5,796 nucleotides of DNA, taken from positions 1 through 5,796 of the forward strand of contig CALDHQ010000209.1 of assembly GCA_937894055.1 (NCBI GenBank), in the 5' to 3' direction. This document shows, piece after piece, positions 1 through 5,796 of this stretch (positions are counted from its first letter, which is position 1; every line of letters begins with the position of its first letter). Position numbers and translations under genes: made by a program. Source of the DNA: an uncultured Polymorphobacter sp. (GTDB lineage: Bacteria; Pseudomonadota; Alphaproteobacteria; Sphingomonadales; Sphingomonadaceae). Under the pieces are notes generated by a model. That model made no database searches. It was not told the DNA's origin and saw only the letters and a program-made list of their open reading frames with translations.

Positions 1-250
1 GGCGTGCTCGGCGATGAAGCGCAGCACGGGCGGGACCGGTGGCACGGTGTGGATGCGGTAAGTGTGCGTGGCAGGGTGGCGCAGCAGCTTGCGCCAGCCG
101 TGGCCGGTGATGTTGGCGCTGTAGCGCGGCGCGATGCCGGCCCGCCACCTTCCACCCAGCACCTGGGCGAGAGCCGGCAGCAGCCGCTCCGCCTCGAAGA
201 GCGCGGCCGCGTCGGCCACGTCGCTCGTCACGCGCACGGCCTCCGCCTCG
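1..250 (-). other. PurM-like (AIR synthetase) C-terminal fragment, probably foreign to this locus
   Basis: Read on the minus strand, 82-114 encodes NITGHGWRKLL. It is followed by RHPATHTYRIH and VPPVPPVLRFI up to the window edge. This combination resembles the C-terminal domain of a subgroup of phosphoribosylformylglycinamidine cyclo-ligases (PurM, purine synthesis, cytoplasmic), from recalled family sequences. It has no business inside a secreted DUF885 protein. The PurM ATP-binding N-terminal half is not upstream, so the fragment cannot be a complete gene. The left boundary is the window edge and the right boundary (~250) is approximate. It shares the reading frame of the DUF885 start, possibly by chance. 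The PurM assignment is tentative. Confidence 0.4.
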
Positions 251-945
251 CCGAGCGTGAGCAGCTGGCGCGCGAGCTGCATGCGGAGCTTTGCACTCTG
301 GTGCTCCAGCAGCCGGTGTGGGCGGAGAATGCGCTGCGCGATTTGTCCGCCGCATGGCTCGCGGATGGCAAACCGACCCAGGAGGAGATGCGAAGCTATG
401 TGCAGAAGGCGGTGGACGCCTGTGAAAAGGGCAAAACAAATGTGAGGCAAGTGGGCTGGCTGCTGGATGACTGGATCGACTTTGCGATGGTGCGTCGCTG
501 CAACGATGAGCAGCGCCTCCGGCTCCTGCAGCTGGCACTGCCGTTTGGCGTGGTGGCGCTGCGTGAGCCGGAACAATTCAAACACGGCGCGCTGAAACTC
601 CTCACCTGTGTTGCGGATGAAACGCAGCGGCATCCGGGCCAGCGCTGCGAGCTCGTCGATCGCCGCCTGCTTTTCGCGCGCGATATAGGCATCGGAGATA
701 TAGTCGCCGAACTGGTCGGCGTAGCGCGGATCGCCGCGGAACAGCGCCTGCACCGGGTTGCGCGCCATCGCGTCTTCGTCGCTCTTGACGAACAGCGCGC
801 GCAGCGTCGCGGCCGGGGTGGCTGGGGCCGGCGCGGCGGCGGGCGTGGTCTCGAGCTTGGCTGCCGGCGCGGCGGGGGCCGCTTGCGCAACAGGTGAAAT
901 CACGGTGCCGAGCAGTAGCGCGGCAAGCGTCAGACGAACGATCAT
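1..945 (-). CDS. DUF885-family secreted hydrolase, N-terminus only, running in frame into unrelated sequence (open at left edge)
   Basis: The start ATG at 945 follows a GGAG Shine-Dalgarno with a 5-base spacer. Residues 1-22 form a signal peptide (Arg4, then a hydrophobic run, cut near AQA). An Ala/Pro-rich linker follows to about residue 47. Residues 48-104 resemble the DUF885 N-terminus, including ARNP at 61-64, LFRGDPRYAD at 68-77 and GDYISDAY at 80-87. DUF885 proteins are usually about 600 residues, periplasmic, and related to zinc peptidases, with the HExxH-type site far downstream of this part. From about residue 105 (base ~633) the family pattern stops, yet no stop codon appears in the remaining 210 codons. 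The catalytic part is therefore absent here, either by real rearrangement or misassembly. The gene lies 50 bases downstream of the amidohydrolase on the same strand and probably shares its transcript. The DUF885 call rests on motif memory for 104 residues. Confidence 0.7.
   Translation of the reverse strand, partial: MIVRLTLAALLLGTVISPVAQAAPAAPAAKLETTPAAAPAPATPAATLRALFVKSDEDAMARNPVQALFRGDPRYADQFGDYISDAYIAREKQAAIDELAALARMPLRFIRNTGEEFQRAVFELFRLTQRHHAKRQCQLQEPEALLIVAATHHRKVDPVIQQPAHLPHICFALFTGVHRLLHIASHLLLGRFAIREPCGGQIAQRILRPHRLLEHQSAKLRMQLARQLLTLGEAEAVRVTSDVADAAALFEAERLLPALAQVLGGRWRAGIAPRYSANITGHGWRKLLRHPATHTYRIHTVPPVPPVLRFIAEHA
295..633 (+). other. Unrecognised protein-like stretch on the plus strand between two probable junctions
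   Basis: In plus frame 1 this segment reads like a genuine soluble, helix-rich protein, with a run of Asp/Glu, Lys and Trp in sensible spacing (for example PTQEEMRSYVQKAVDAC near 376-423 and WLLDDWIDFAMV near 460-492). The minus-strand reading of the same bases is rich in His and Cys, as expected for an antisense shadow. The plus frame is open from 4 to 894, with a stop at 895-897, but its flanks (before ~290 and after ~640) look like shadows of minus-strand coding. No natural start or end is therefore visible. Codons such as aaa, aca, aat and agg are commoner here than in the rest of the window, suggesting another source genome. I do not recognise the family. Confidence 0.35.
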
Positions 946-995
946 GGCATCTCCGAAGGGCTTGAGTGTGTCAGCTTGGTAAAACAGTTTGACGG

Positions 996-2276
996 CTATT
1001 GCAACGCGACGGCCTTGCCCTTGGCCATGACGAAGCGCGGCTTCTCGACAACGCTGACATCAGCGAACGGATCGCCGTCGACGGCAATCAGGTCGGCCGA
1101 TTTGCCGACCGCCAGCGTGCCGGTTTCGGCACCGACGCCGAGCAGTTCGGCGGCGCCCGAGGTCGCCGACACCAGCACCGCACGCGGGCTCATGCCGGCG
1201 TATTTGACCATCTGCGCGGCTTCCTCGCCGTTGCGGCCGTGGGCGTAAACGGCGGAGTCGGTGCCATAGGCGATGCGCACCCCGGCCTTGATCGCAGCCG
1301 CCAGTGCCTTGCCGCGCTGCGCCAGCGTTTCGCGCACCTTGGCTTCGACGACGGGGGTATAGGTGCCCTTGCCGAGCCGCTCTTCGATGCCGACCATCGC
1401 CATCAGCGTCGGGACATACCAGGTCTTGTTGTTGACCATCGCCTGGATCGCGGCGGCATCGGCAAAGGTGCCATGCTCGATCGAATCGACACCGGCGTTG
1501 GCGGCCGCCTCGATACCGCGGGCGCCGTGGGCGTGTGCAGCGACCTTCAGCCCGAGGCCGTGCGCGGTGGTGACGATGGCGCGCATTTCGACATCGGTGA
1601 AGTGCTGGCCGAGCCCGCGCGCCTGCTGGCTGAGCACGCCGCCAGTAGCGGTGATCTTGATGACATCGACACCGGCGCGGCTGGCTTCGCGGACGCGCGC
1701 GGCGCATTGTTCGGCGCCGGTGCAGGTGTTGCCCATGGCGAGCGCGGCGTTGACTTCGGGGCGGTAGCCCGACACGTCGCCGTGGCCGCCGATGATCGAA
1801 ATGGCCGGCCCCGACACCAGCGTGCGTGGCCCCGTCGCAATGCCGTTGGCAATCGCGTCGCGCACTGCAAAGCCAGAAAGCCGTCCCGACCCCAGATCGC
1901 GCACGGTGGTGAAGCCGGCGCGCAAGGTCGTGGCGGCATTCGCCAGCCCGACGGCGACGCTGTATTCGTCGGTGGTGACGGCTTCCTGCCAGAACTGGCT
2001 GTCGGGCGTGCCGGTCAGGTGGACGTGCGCATCGATCAGCCCGGGCATGACGGTCTTGCCCGACAGGTCGATGACCTTGGCACCGGCGGGCAATGCCGCC
2101 GCTGCATCGTTGATCGCGATGATGCGACCATTTTCGACAAGGATCGTCGAGGCACCGCGCGCCGGCTGCGCGGCATCGGTGATGACCCGGCCGGCGCGGA
2201 TCGCCGTGATTTCGGCCACGGCCGGCATGGCCAGGCCAAGCGCGAGCAACGTCGCGGCAGCAATTTTGAACACCAT
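996..2276 (-). CDS. Secreted metal-dependent amidohydrolase (imidazolonepropionase / Xaa-Pro dipeptidase-like)
   Basis: This 426-residue protein has a full amidohydrolase-superfamily fold signature. Residues 1-21 are a signal peptide cut after AVA, so it acts in the periplasm or outside. A small beta-sandwich follows, then the first metal pair H84/H86 in IDAHVH. K207 in VIKITATGG is the likely carboxylated metal-bridging lysine. H248/H250 in AAHAHG, H268 in SIEHGT and the catalytic D340 in AYGTD complete the binuclear site. The C-terminus (GTLAVGKSADLIAVDGDP, 385-402) is the returning beta-sandwich. Relatives hydrolyse dipeptides such as Xaa-Pro, or cyclic amides; the substrate here cannot be told. 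The start at 2276 is chosen for the signal peptide and AAAGGGG just upstream; the frame is open to 2480, but that extension is not protein-like. It is divergent from the transporter and upstream of the DUF885 start. The superfamily is certain; the substrate is not. Confidence 0.92.
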   Translation of the reverse strand: MVFKIAAATLLALGLAMPAVAEITAIRAGRVITDAAQPARGASTILVENGRIIAINDAAAALPAGAKVIDLSGKTVMPGLIDAHVHLTGTPDSQFWQEAVTTDEYSVAVGLANAATTLRAGFTTVRDLGSGRLSGFAVRDAIANGIATGPRTLVSGPAISIIGGHGDVSGYRPEVNAALAMGNTCTGAEQCAARVREASRAGVDVIKITATGGVLSQQARGLGQHFTDVEMRAIVTTAHGLGLKVAAHAHGARGIEAAANAGVDSIEHGTFADAAAIQAMVNNKTWYVPTLMAMVGIEERLGKGTYTPVVEAKVRETLAQRGKALAAAIKAGVRIAYGTDSAVYAHGRNGEEAAQMVKYAGMSPRAVLVSATSGAAELLGVGAETGTLAVGKSADLIAVDGDPFADVSVVEKPRFVMAKGKAVALQ

Positions 2277-2278
2277 TT

Positions 2279-2286
2279 TCCCCTTT
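2279..2286 (-). promoter_or_regulatory. Ribosome binding site of the amidohydrolase
   Basis: On the minus strand AAAGGGGA lies directly before the ATG at 2276, with three bases between GGGG and the start. It fixes the start in a frame that is open for another 68 codons upstream. Confidence 0.75.
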
Positions 2287-2300
2287 GTGAATGCCAGCCT

Positions 2301-2328
2301 AGCATAGGCCCATCGGATGCCCGCGCAA
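2301..2328 (-). promoter_or_regulatory. Candidate sigma70-type promoter for the amidohydrolase
   Basis: On the minus strand TTGCGC (2328-2323) is separated by 16 bases from TATGCT (2306-2301), which would start a short leader of about 20 bases before the start codon. The -35 matches the consensus only in TTG, and alphaproteobacterial promoters are hard to call by eye. The -10 hexamer also sits in a small inverted repeat, GCCTA-GCA-TAGGC (2297-2309). Confidence 0.35.
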
Positions 2329-2342
2329 GCCGGCCGGCTTGC
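2325..2342. promoter_or_regulatory. Perfect 18-base palindrome in the divergent intergenic region, possible operator
   Basis: GCAAGCCGG followed directly by CCGGCTTGC is a gapless, mismatch-free inverted repeat centred between 2333 and 2334. It overlaps the candidate -35 of the amidohydrolase and lies 110 bases upstream of the transporter start. A dimeric regulator bound here could control both divergent genes. No regulator gene is in the window. With no loop it is unlikely to be a terminator hairpin. Confidence 0.4.
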
Positions 2343-2436
2343 CTTGGCCGGGCCGTCAAAATCGCCGCAGGCCGCGATTAGCCATTGTCGACGGCGGCGC
2401 GTTTCGCCACGGTAGCCCGATGCAGCCTTGCTGCCT

Positions 2437-2442
2437 GGGGAG
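2437..2442 (+). promoter_or_regulatory. Ribosome binding site favouring a GTG start for the transporter
   Basis: GGGGAG lies 10 bases before the GTG at 2453. The in-frame ATG at 2420 has only weak complementarity upstream, and the frame upstream of it (to 2339) encodes an Arg-rich, non-family sequence. Confidence 0.5.
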
Positions 2443-2452
2443 TTGTCCGTCT

Positions 2453-3835
2453 GTGTCCGTAACATCAAGTTCCGAAGCACCTGCCGAAGGCAAGGTCAAA
2501 CGGGTATCGCTGCTGGCATTTTCGGGCGTCAGCCTGCCGCTGGCCGCCGCCGGCCTGCCGTTTGTCGTCTATCTACCGCCTTACTATGCCGGCCCGCTCG
2601 GCCTCAGCCTGTCGGTGGTCGGCGTGCTGTTCCTGATCGTCCGGTTGATCGACGTGCCGCTCGATCCGATCCTCGGCCATGCCATGGACCGCACCAACGG
2701 CCGCTTCGGGCGCTATCGGCCCTGGGTCATCGGCTCGGCGCTGATGATGTTCGCCGGCATCTGGCTGGTGTTCATGGCGACGCCGGGGATTAGCCCGGTG
2801 CGGGCGTTTGCCGGGCTGCTGGTGATGTACATCGGCTATTCGACGCTGCAGTTGGCGCAGACGGCCTGGGGGTCGACCTTGACGCTCGACTATCACGAAC
2901 GCTCGCGGGTGTTCGGCTGGTGGCAGATCGCCAACATCATCGGCATGCTGCTGATGCTGATGGTGCCACCGACGGTCGCGCGCTTTGTCGAGGACCCCAA
3001 CCATAGCAGCGGCATTCACGCGATGGGCTGGCTGGTGCTGCTGACCTTGCCGGTCGCCACCTTCGCGATGGTGCGGCTGCTGCCCGAACGCACCGTCGTC
3101 AACAGCCACGCCCACAAGATTGGCGACATGATCGCGATCTTCCGGATTCCGTTGCTGCGCCGGATCATGCTGCTCGATTTCCTCGCCGCCATCGCGGCCG
3201 GCATGGCCGGGGCGTTGCTGCTGTTCTTCTTCGAGGCGGCACGCGGCTTTTCGCCCGCCGAAGCCAGCCTGTTGCTGCTGATCTATTTCATCGCCGGGCT
3301 GATCGCAGCGCCGTTCTGGATCTGGCTGTCGGGGCGGACGTCGAAGCATGTCGCGCTGACCGCGGCGCTGGCGATTTACGCAACATTCCAGACCAGCCTG
3401 TTGTTCCTGCCGCAGGGCACCTTCCTGATGACCGCGACGGCAATGGCGCTGGCGGGCACGCCGTTCGCCGCCGCGTCGCTGCTGCTGCGGTCGATGCTCG
3501 CCGATCTGTCGGATGCCGAAACCGTGCGCACCGGCACGCAAAAGACCGGGTTGTTCTATGCAACGCTGATCGCGGTCAGCAAGCTCGGCTATGCTGCTGC
3601 CGTCGGGCTGACCTATCCGGCGCTCGATGCCATCGGCTTTGTTGCGGCCAAGACCACCGCCAACACCCCCGATGCTTTGCTCGGGTTGACCATAATGTTC
3701 GCCTTGCCGCCGGGTGTGCTGCTGGCGGTTTCGGCGCTGATTGCGTCGCGCTGGCCGATCAATGCCGCCGAGCAGGCGCGTATCGCGGCCGAGCTGGCGG
3801 CACGGGCAAATCAACCCGGCCAACCGCACGGGTAA
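2453..3835 (+). CDS. MFS transporter of the GPH (glycoside-pentoside-hexuronide:cation symporter) type
   Basis: This is a 460-residue, very hydrophobic inner-membrane protein with about 12 predicted helices, the usual GPH length. The diagnostic segment is VRLIDVPLDPILGHAMDRT, followed by GRFGRYRPW (residues 63-91). It matches the GPH helix 2 and loop 2-3 pattern, where the Asp residues take part in cation coupling. A basic central loop (LLPERTVVNSHAHK region, bases ~3079-3120) separates two six-helix halves. The family imports sugars, glycosides or uronates with H+ or Na+, but sphingomonad members are often of unknown substrate. I chose the GTG at 2453 because it has GGGGAG upstream and leaves a short hydrophilic N-terminus; ATG 2420 would add 11 residues. 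It is divergent from the secreted amidohydrolase, so joint regulation is plausible. No clear terminator follows it before the pilin gene. Confidence 0.88.
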   Translation: MSVTSSSEAPAEGKVKRVSLLAFSGVSLPLAAAGLPFVVYLPPYYAGPLGLSLSVVGVLFLIVRLIDVPLDPILGHAMDRTNGRFGRYRPWVIGSALMMFAGIWLVFMATPGISPVRAFAGLLVMYIGYSTLQLAQTAWGSTLTLDYHERSRVFGWWQIANIIGMLLMLMVPPTVARFVEDPNHSSGIHAMGWLVLLTLPVATFAMVRLLPERTVVNSHAHKIGDMIAIFRIPLLRRIMLLDFLAAIAAGMAGALLLFFFEAARGFSPAEASLLLLIYFIAGLIAAPFWIWLSGRTSKHVALTAALAIYATFQTSLLFLPQGTFLMTATAMALAGTPFAAASLLLRSMLADLSDAETVRTGTQKTGLFYATLIAVSKLGYAAAVGLTYPALDAIGFVAAKTTANTPDALLGLTIMFALPPGVLLAVSALIASRWPINAAEQARIAAELAARANQPGQPHG

Positions 3836-3855
3836 AGCCCGCCAACCCGCAGCCG

Positions 3856-3861
3856 TATTAA
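3856..3861 (+). promoter_or_regulatory. Possible -10 element ahead of the pilin gene
   Basis: TATTAA is the most AT-rich hexamer in the 78-base gap before the pilin, 52 bases upstream of its start. No convincing -35 lies at the right distance, so this is only a candidate for the tad operon promoter. Confidence 0.18.
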
Positions 3862-3913
3862 CCCTGACTCGGCGCCACATCGGCCCGGGCAAGTCGAGAT
3901 CAGGAGCAGTTCG

Positions 3914-4102
3914 ATGTTGAAATTGGTAAAGCGTCTGGGCGGCGATCGCAGCGGCGCGACGGCGATTGAGTACGGCCTGATTGCCGCTTTCATCGCGCTT
4001 GCATTGACCGCGTCGCTGCCGTCGATCCGCAAGAATCTGACCGGCGTTTTCAACACGGTCGATACCGAACTCGGCCAGGCGAAAAAGGCCGCGAAGAACT
4101 AG
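3914..4102 (+). CDS. flp: Flp/Fap-type major pilin prepilin (type IVb)
   Basis: This 62-residue prepilin is the subunit of the Tad adhesive pilus. The leader MLKLVKRLGGDRSG is basic and ends at G14. The mature protein starts ATAIEYGLIAA, with the Flp-defining Glu-Tyr at mature positions 5-6 (E19, Y20). The following hydrophobic helix (about 15-37) is the pilus-core assembly helix. The tail is short and lysine-rich (GQAKKAAKN). The mature length of 48 residues is normal for Flp. Cleavage is expected from the CpaA peptidase encoded next. AGGAG at 3902-3906, 7 bases upstream, sets the start. It is the first gene of the cpa/tad cluster; pilin genes are usually expressed most strongly. The equivalent Caulobacter gene is pilA. 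Very confident. Confidence 0.95.
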   Translation: MLKLVKRLGGDRSGATAIEYGLIAAFIALALTASLPSIRKNLTGVFNTVDTELGQAKKAAKN

Positions 4103-4122
4103 CGCAGCACCGGGAAACGGCG

Positions 4123-4602
4123 ATGCCCGCCGCGCCGCTGCTCGCGGCGTTGCTGCTGTCGGTCGCGGCGATGCTCGCTGCCGCCGCGATCAGCGACATC
4201 CGCCGGATGTGGATACCCGACCGCTACTGGTGGGGCATCGCACTGGCGTTTGCCGCGGCGGCGACACCGCAGCCGTGGCAGGTCGCGGCAGGCGGCGTCG
4301 CGACGGCGCTGCTCGTCTTCGTCGGCGGCGCCGCGCTGTTCGCGCGTGGCTGGATCGGCGGCGGCGACGTCAAGCTGCTGTCGAGCCTGGCGCTTTGGGC
4401 CGGGTTCGACGGCTTGGCAGCGCTGCTGTTCGATACCGCGCTGGCGGGCGCCGTGCTGGCGCTGGCGATGCTGGTGCAGCTGCGCCGCCGAACCCCGGCC
4501 AACTGGCGGGTGCATCAACCGCTGCGCCAGCCCATGCCGTTCGGCGTGGCGATTGCCGCGGCCGGCTGGGCGCTGGTCGCCACGCGCTGGCCGTTCACCT
4601 GA
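4123..4602 (+). CDS. cpaA: Prepilin peptidase CpaA/TadV (A24 aspartic protease)
   Basis: This 159-residue inner-membrane peptidase would cut the Flp leader after its glycine. The two catalytic aspartates of the A24 family are present: D25 in SDIRRMWIPD, after the first helix, and D82 in GGGDVKLL. The size matches the compact TadV/CpaA form, which lacks the N-methylation domain of PilD. Four to six hydrophobic helices are visible, and PMPFGVAIAAAG near 138-148 is the conserved last-helix motif. The gene starts 20 bases after the pilin stop. The upstream GGGAAACGG is a weak ribosome site, consistent with lower expression than the pilin. Confidence 0.92.
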   Translation: MPAAPLLAALLLSVAAMLAAAAISDIRRMWIPDRYWWGIALAFAAAATPQPWQVAAGGVATALLVFVGGAALFARGWIGGGDVKLLSSLALWAGFDGLAALLFDTALAGAVLALAMLVQLRRRTPANWRVHQPLRQPMPFGVAIAAAGWALVATRWPFT

Positions 4603-4634
4603 AACCGCTTCACCTGCTGAAAAGGGAGTGTTCG

Positions 4635-5576
4635 ATGCCGCGCCGGATACTGCTGCTGTGCGTTGCGCTGCTGATTGCCGCGACCGCGACCTTGCTGACG
4701 CAACGCTGGCTGGGCGCACGGCTGTCGGGTGCGGCAGCGGCGGCGACACCGGTGACGGTCGAGGTGCTGGTCGCCGCGCGCGCGCTCGATGCCGGCAGCA
4801 TCATCGCGCCTGGTGCGCTCGCCTGGGCGCAGTGGCCCGTCGATGCAGCGAAAGGCCTCAACCAGCGCGGTGCGGCGGATATCGCCAGCTTCAACGGTGC
4901 CGTCGTGCGCAGTGCGCTGCTGGCGGGCGAACCCGTCACCGCCGCGCGGCTGGTGCAGCCCGGCACGCGCGGCCCGATGGCGGCGGTGCTGGCGCCGGGC
5001 GCGCGCGCCGTCACCATCAGCGTCACCCCGGCCAGCGGCATGGCGGGGTTCGTCGTGCCCGGCGACCATGTCGATCTGCTGCTGACACAGACGCTGGCGG
5101 CGGGCGAGACCAGCGGCCAGCGCCATCTCAGCCAGATCGTTCTGCACGACGTCCGCGTGCTCGGCACCGACCAGCACGGTGGCGGTGGCGACGCGGGGGA
5201 TGTCGCCGCGGCCGCGCTCGATGCCAGCGCCGGTGCGGCGATGCTCGGCGGCAATGCCGACGCCGCCGCCCCGCCGGCTACGGTAACACTCGAAGTCACC
5301 CCCAAGGGCGCCGAGCTCGTCGCAGTGGCGGCCGAACTCGGCAAATTGTCGCTGAGCCTGCGCAGCCTCGTCGGCGGCGCCACCCCGCCGCGCGGCCCGA
5401 CCTGGGACAGCGATGCATCGTCGGTGCTGCCGCGCCGTGCCGCAACCACACCTGCAACCGCAGCCGCGCCGCCAGTGGTCGTCGCGGCCGCGCCGGCACC
5501 GCAGGCGGCACCACAGCGCGCCAGCTCGATTGTCGTGCGCGGCATCGGCTCCACCCCCAGCGAGGCGACCCCGTGA
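4635..5576 (+). CDS. cpaB: Flp pilus assembly protein CpaB/RcpC
   Basis: This 313-residue protein is anchored by one N-terminal helix (residues 4-22), with the rest in the periplasm. An SAF domain follows at about 41-108 (VEVLVAARALDAGSII onward). Then comes the RcpC/CpaB domain at about 122-250, with RAVTISVTPASGMAGFVVPG and GDHVDLLL as its signature. CpaB is thought to stabilise or gate the CpaC secretin and may bind peptidoglycan. A Gly/Ala-rich insertion (about 181-213) interrupts the RcpC domain. The C-terminus from about 265 is a low-complexity Ala/Pro/Val tail, likely disordered. GGGAG at 4624-4628 with a 6-base spacer supports the ATG at 4635; the frame is open further upstream only as a shadow of cpaA. 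The stop overlaps the cpaC start, so the two are translationally coupled. Confidence 0.92.
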   Translation: MPRRILLLCVALLIAATATLLTQRWLGARLSGAAAAATPVTVEVLVAARALDAGSIIAPGALAWAQWPVDAAKGLNQRGAADIASFNGAVVRSALLAGEPVTAARLVQPGTRGPMAAVLAPGARAVTISVTPASGMAGFVVPGDHVDLLLTQTLAAGETSGQRHLSQIVLHDVRVLGTDQHGGGGDAGDVAAAALDASAGAAMLGGNADAAAPPATVTLEVTPKGAELVAVAAELGKLSLSLRSLVGGATPPRGPTWDSDASSVLPRRAATTPATAAAPPVVVAAAPAPQAAPQRASSIVVRGIGSTPSEATP

Positions 5577-5796
5577 TGGCATTGCGAAGCCTGTTGTGTG
5601 CGGCGCTGCTGGTGCTGCTGCCGGCCACCGCCGGGGCGCAGACGCTGGTGGCGCCCGCCGTCAACGAAGTCGCGGTTGCCGTCGGCAGCGGCCGGCTGAT
5701 CCGCCTCGACCGCCCTGCCGCCAGCCTGTTCGTGGCCGATGCAACGATTGCCGATGTCCAGGTCCGCGGCCCGACGCTGATCTACCTGACCGGCAA
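5576..5796 (+). CDS. cpaC: CpaC/RcpA outer-membrane secretin, N-terminal 73 codons (cut by window edge)
   Basis: The visible part starts with a signal peptide (residues 1-21, cut near AGA before QT). It is followed by the N-terminal domain of Tad secretins: GRLIRLDRPAASLFVADATI at 39-58, then ADVQV and LIYLTGK. CpaC forms the outer-membrane channel through which the Flp pilus emerges; the pore-forming secretin domain lies beyond the edge. The ATG shares its A with the TGA of cpaB (TGATG). A GTG three bases earlier (5573) is in frame and could be the start instead, a difference of one residue. Family members are usually 450-550 residues. The call is firm despite truncation, because both the sequence and the gene order fit. 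Confidence 0.9.
   Translation, partial: MALRSLLCAALLVLLPATAGAQTLVAPAVNEVAVAVGSGRLIRLDRPAASLFVADATIADVQVRGPTLIYLTG

Noticed and set aside
999..2381. 460-codon plus-strand open frame opposite the amidohydrolase
   Set aside because: Arg/Gly/Asp-rich low-complexity antisense reading; the minus strand carries clear catalytic motifs and a signal peptide.
2277..2480. N-terminal extension of the amidohydrolase by 68 codons
   Set aside because: It would bury the signal peptide, spans the palindrome and candidate promoter, and has no family-like sequence.
3829..3841. Small hairpin CGGG-TAAAG-CCCG at the transporter stop as a terminator
   Set aside because: Only a four-base stem with no T-run after it.
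3856..3866. CtrA-like site (TTAA half) before the pilin, by analogy with Caulobacter pilA
   Set aside because: Only one TTAA half-site is present; the second half at the required spacing is missing.
2573..3892. 439-codon minus-strand open frame opposite the transporter
   Set aside because: It is dominated by Arg, Gln and His with no domain, the usual shadow of a GC-rich membrane protein gene.
4515..5582. Long minus-strand open frames opposite cpaB (also 4610-5554)
   Set aside because: Arg/Ala/Ser-rich shadows; cpaB is supported by its domains, ribosome site and operon position.

Overview
This is a high-GC window with the character of an alphaproteobacterium, most likely a sphingomonad (Sphingomonadales). 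The clues are GC-rich third codon positions, a DUF885-type secreted protein beside a secreted amidohydrolase, and a Flp/Tad pilus locus ordered pilin - CpaA - CpaB - CpaC. The taxonomic call comes from gene content and remembered family resemblance, not from a marker gene.

Left edge (1-995). A minus-strand reading frame starts at 945 and runs open off the left edge. Only its first ~104 codons (945-634) look like a real secreted DUF885 hydrolase. Beyond that the sequence stops resembling the family although the frame stays open. About 300-630 reads most like protein on the plus strand. About 1-250 reads like the C-terminal part of a PurM-type (AIR synthetase) protein on the minus strand. This patchwork suggests a broken gene or, more likely, a chimeric contig end, so the first ~635 bases should be treated with caution.

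Middle (996-3835). A secreted metal-dependent amidohydrolase (minus strand) is divergent from a 12-helix GPH-type sugar/cation symporter (plus strand). They share a 176-base gap holding a perfect 18-base palindrome that overlaps a candidate -35 element of the amidohydrolase promoter. The amidohydrolase and the DUF885 start are only 50 bases apart on the same strand and probably co-transcribed. One inferred picture is a small scavenging module: periplasmic hydrolysis plus uptake across the inner membrane.

Right (3914-5796). This is the start of a tad/cpa operon on the plus strand: the Flp pilin, the CpaA prepilin peptidase that would mature it, the CpaB periplasmic assembly protein, and the first 73 codons of the CpaC outer-membrane secretin. 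Gaps are 20, 32 and -1 bases, so one transcript is very likely. The ATPases and platform proteins (CpaE/F, TadB/C) would be expected just past the right edge. I saw no tRNA, rRNA, insertion sequence or CRISPR array.
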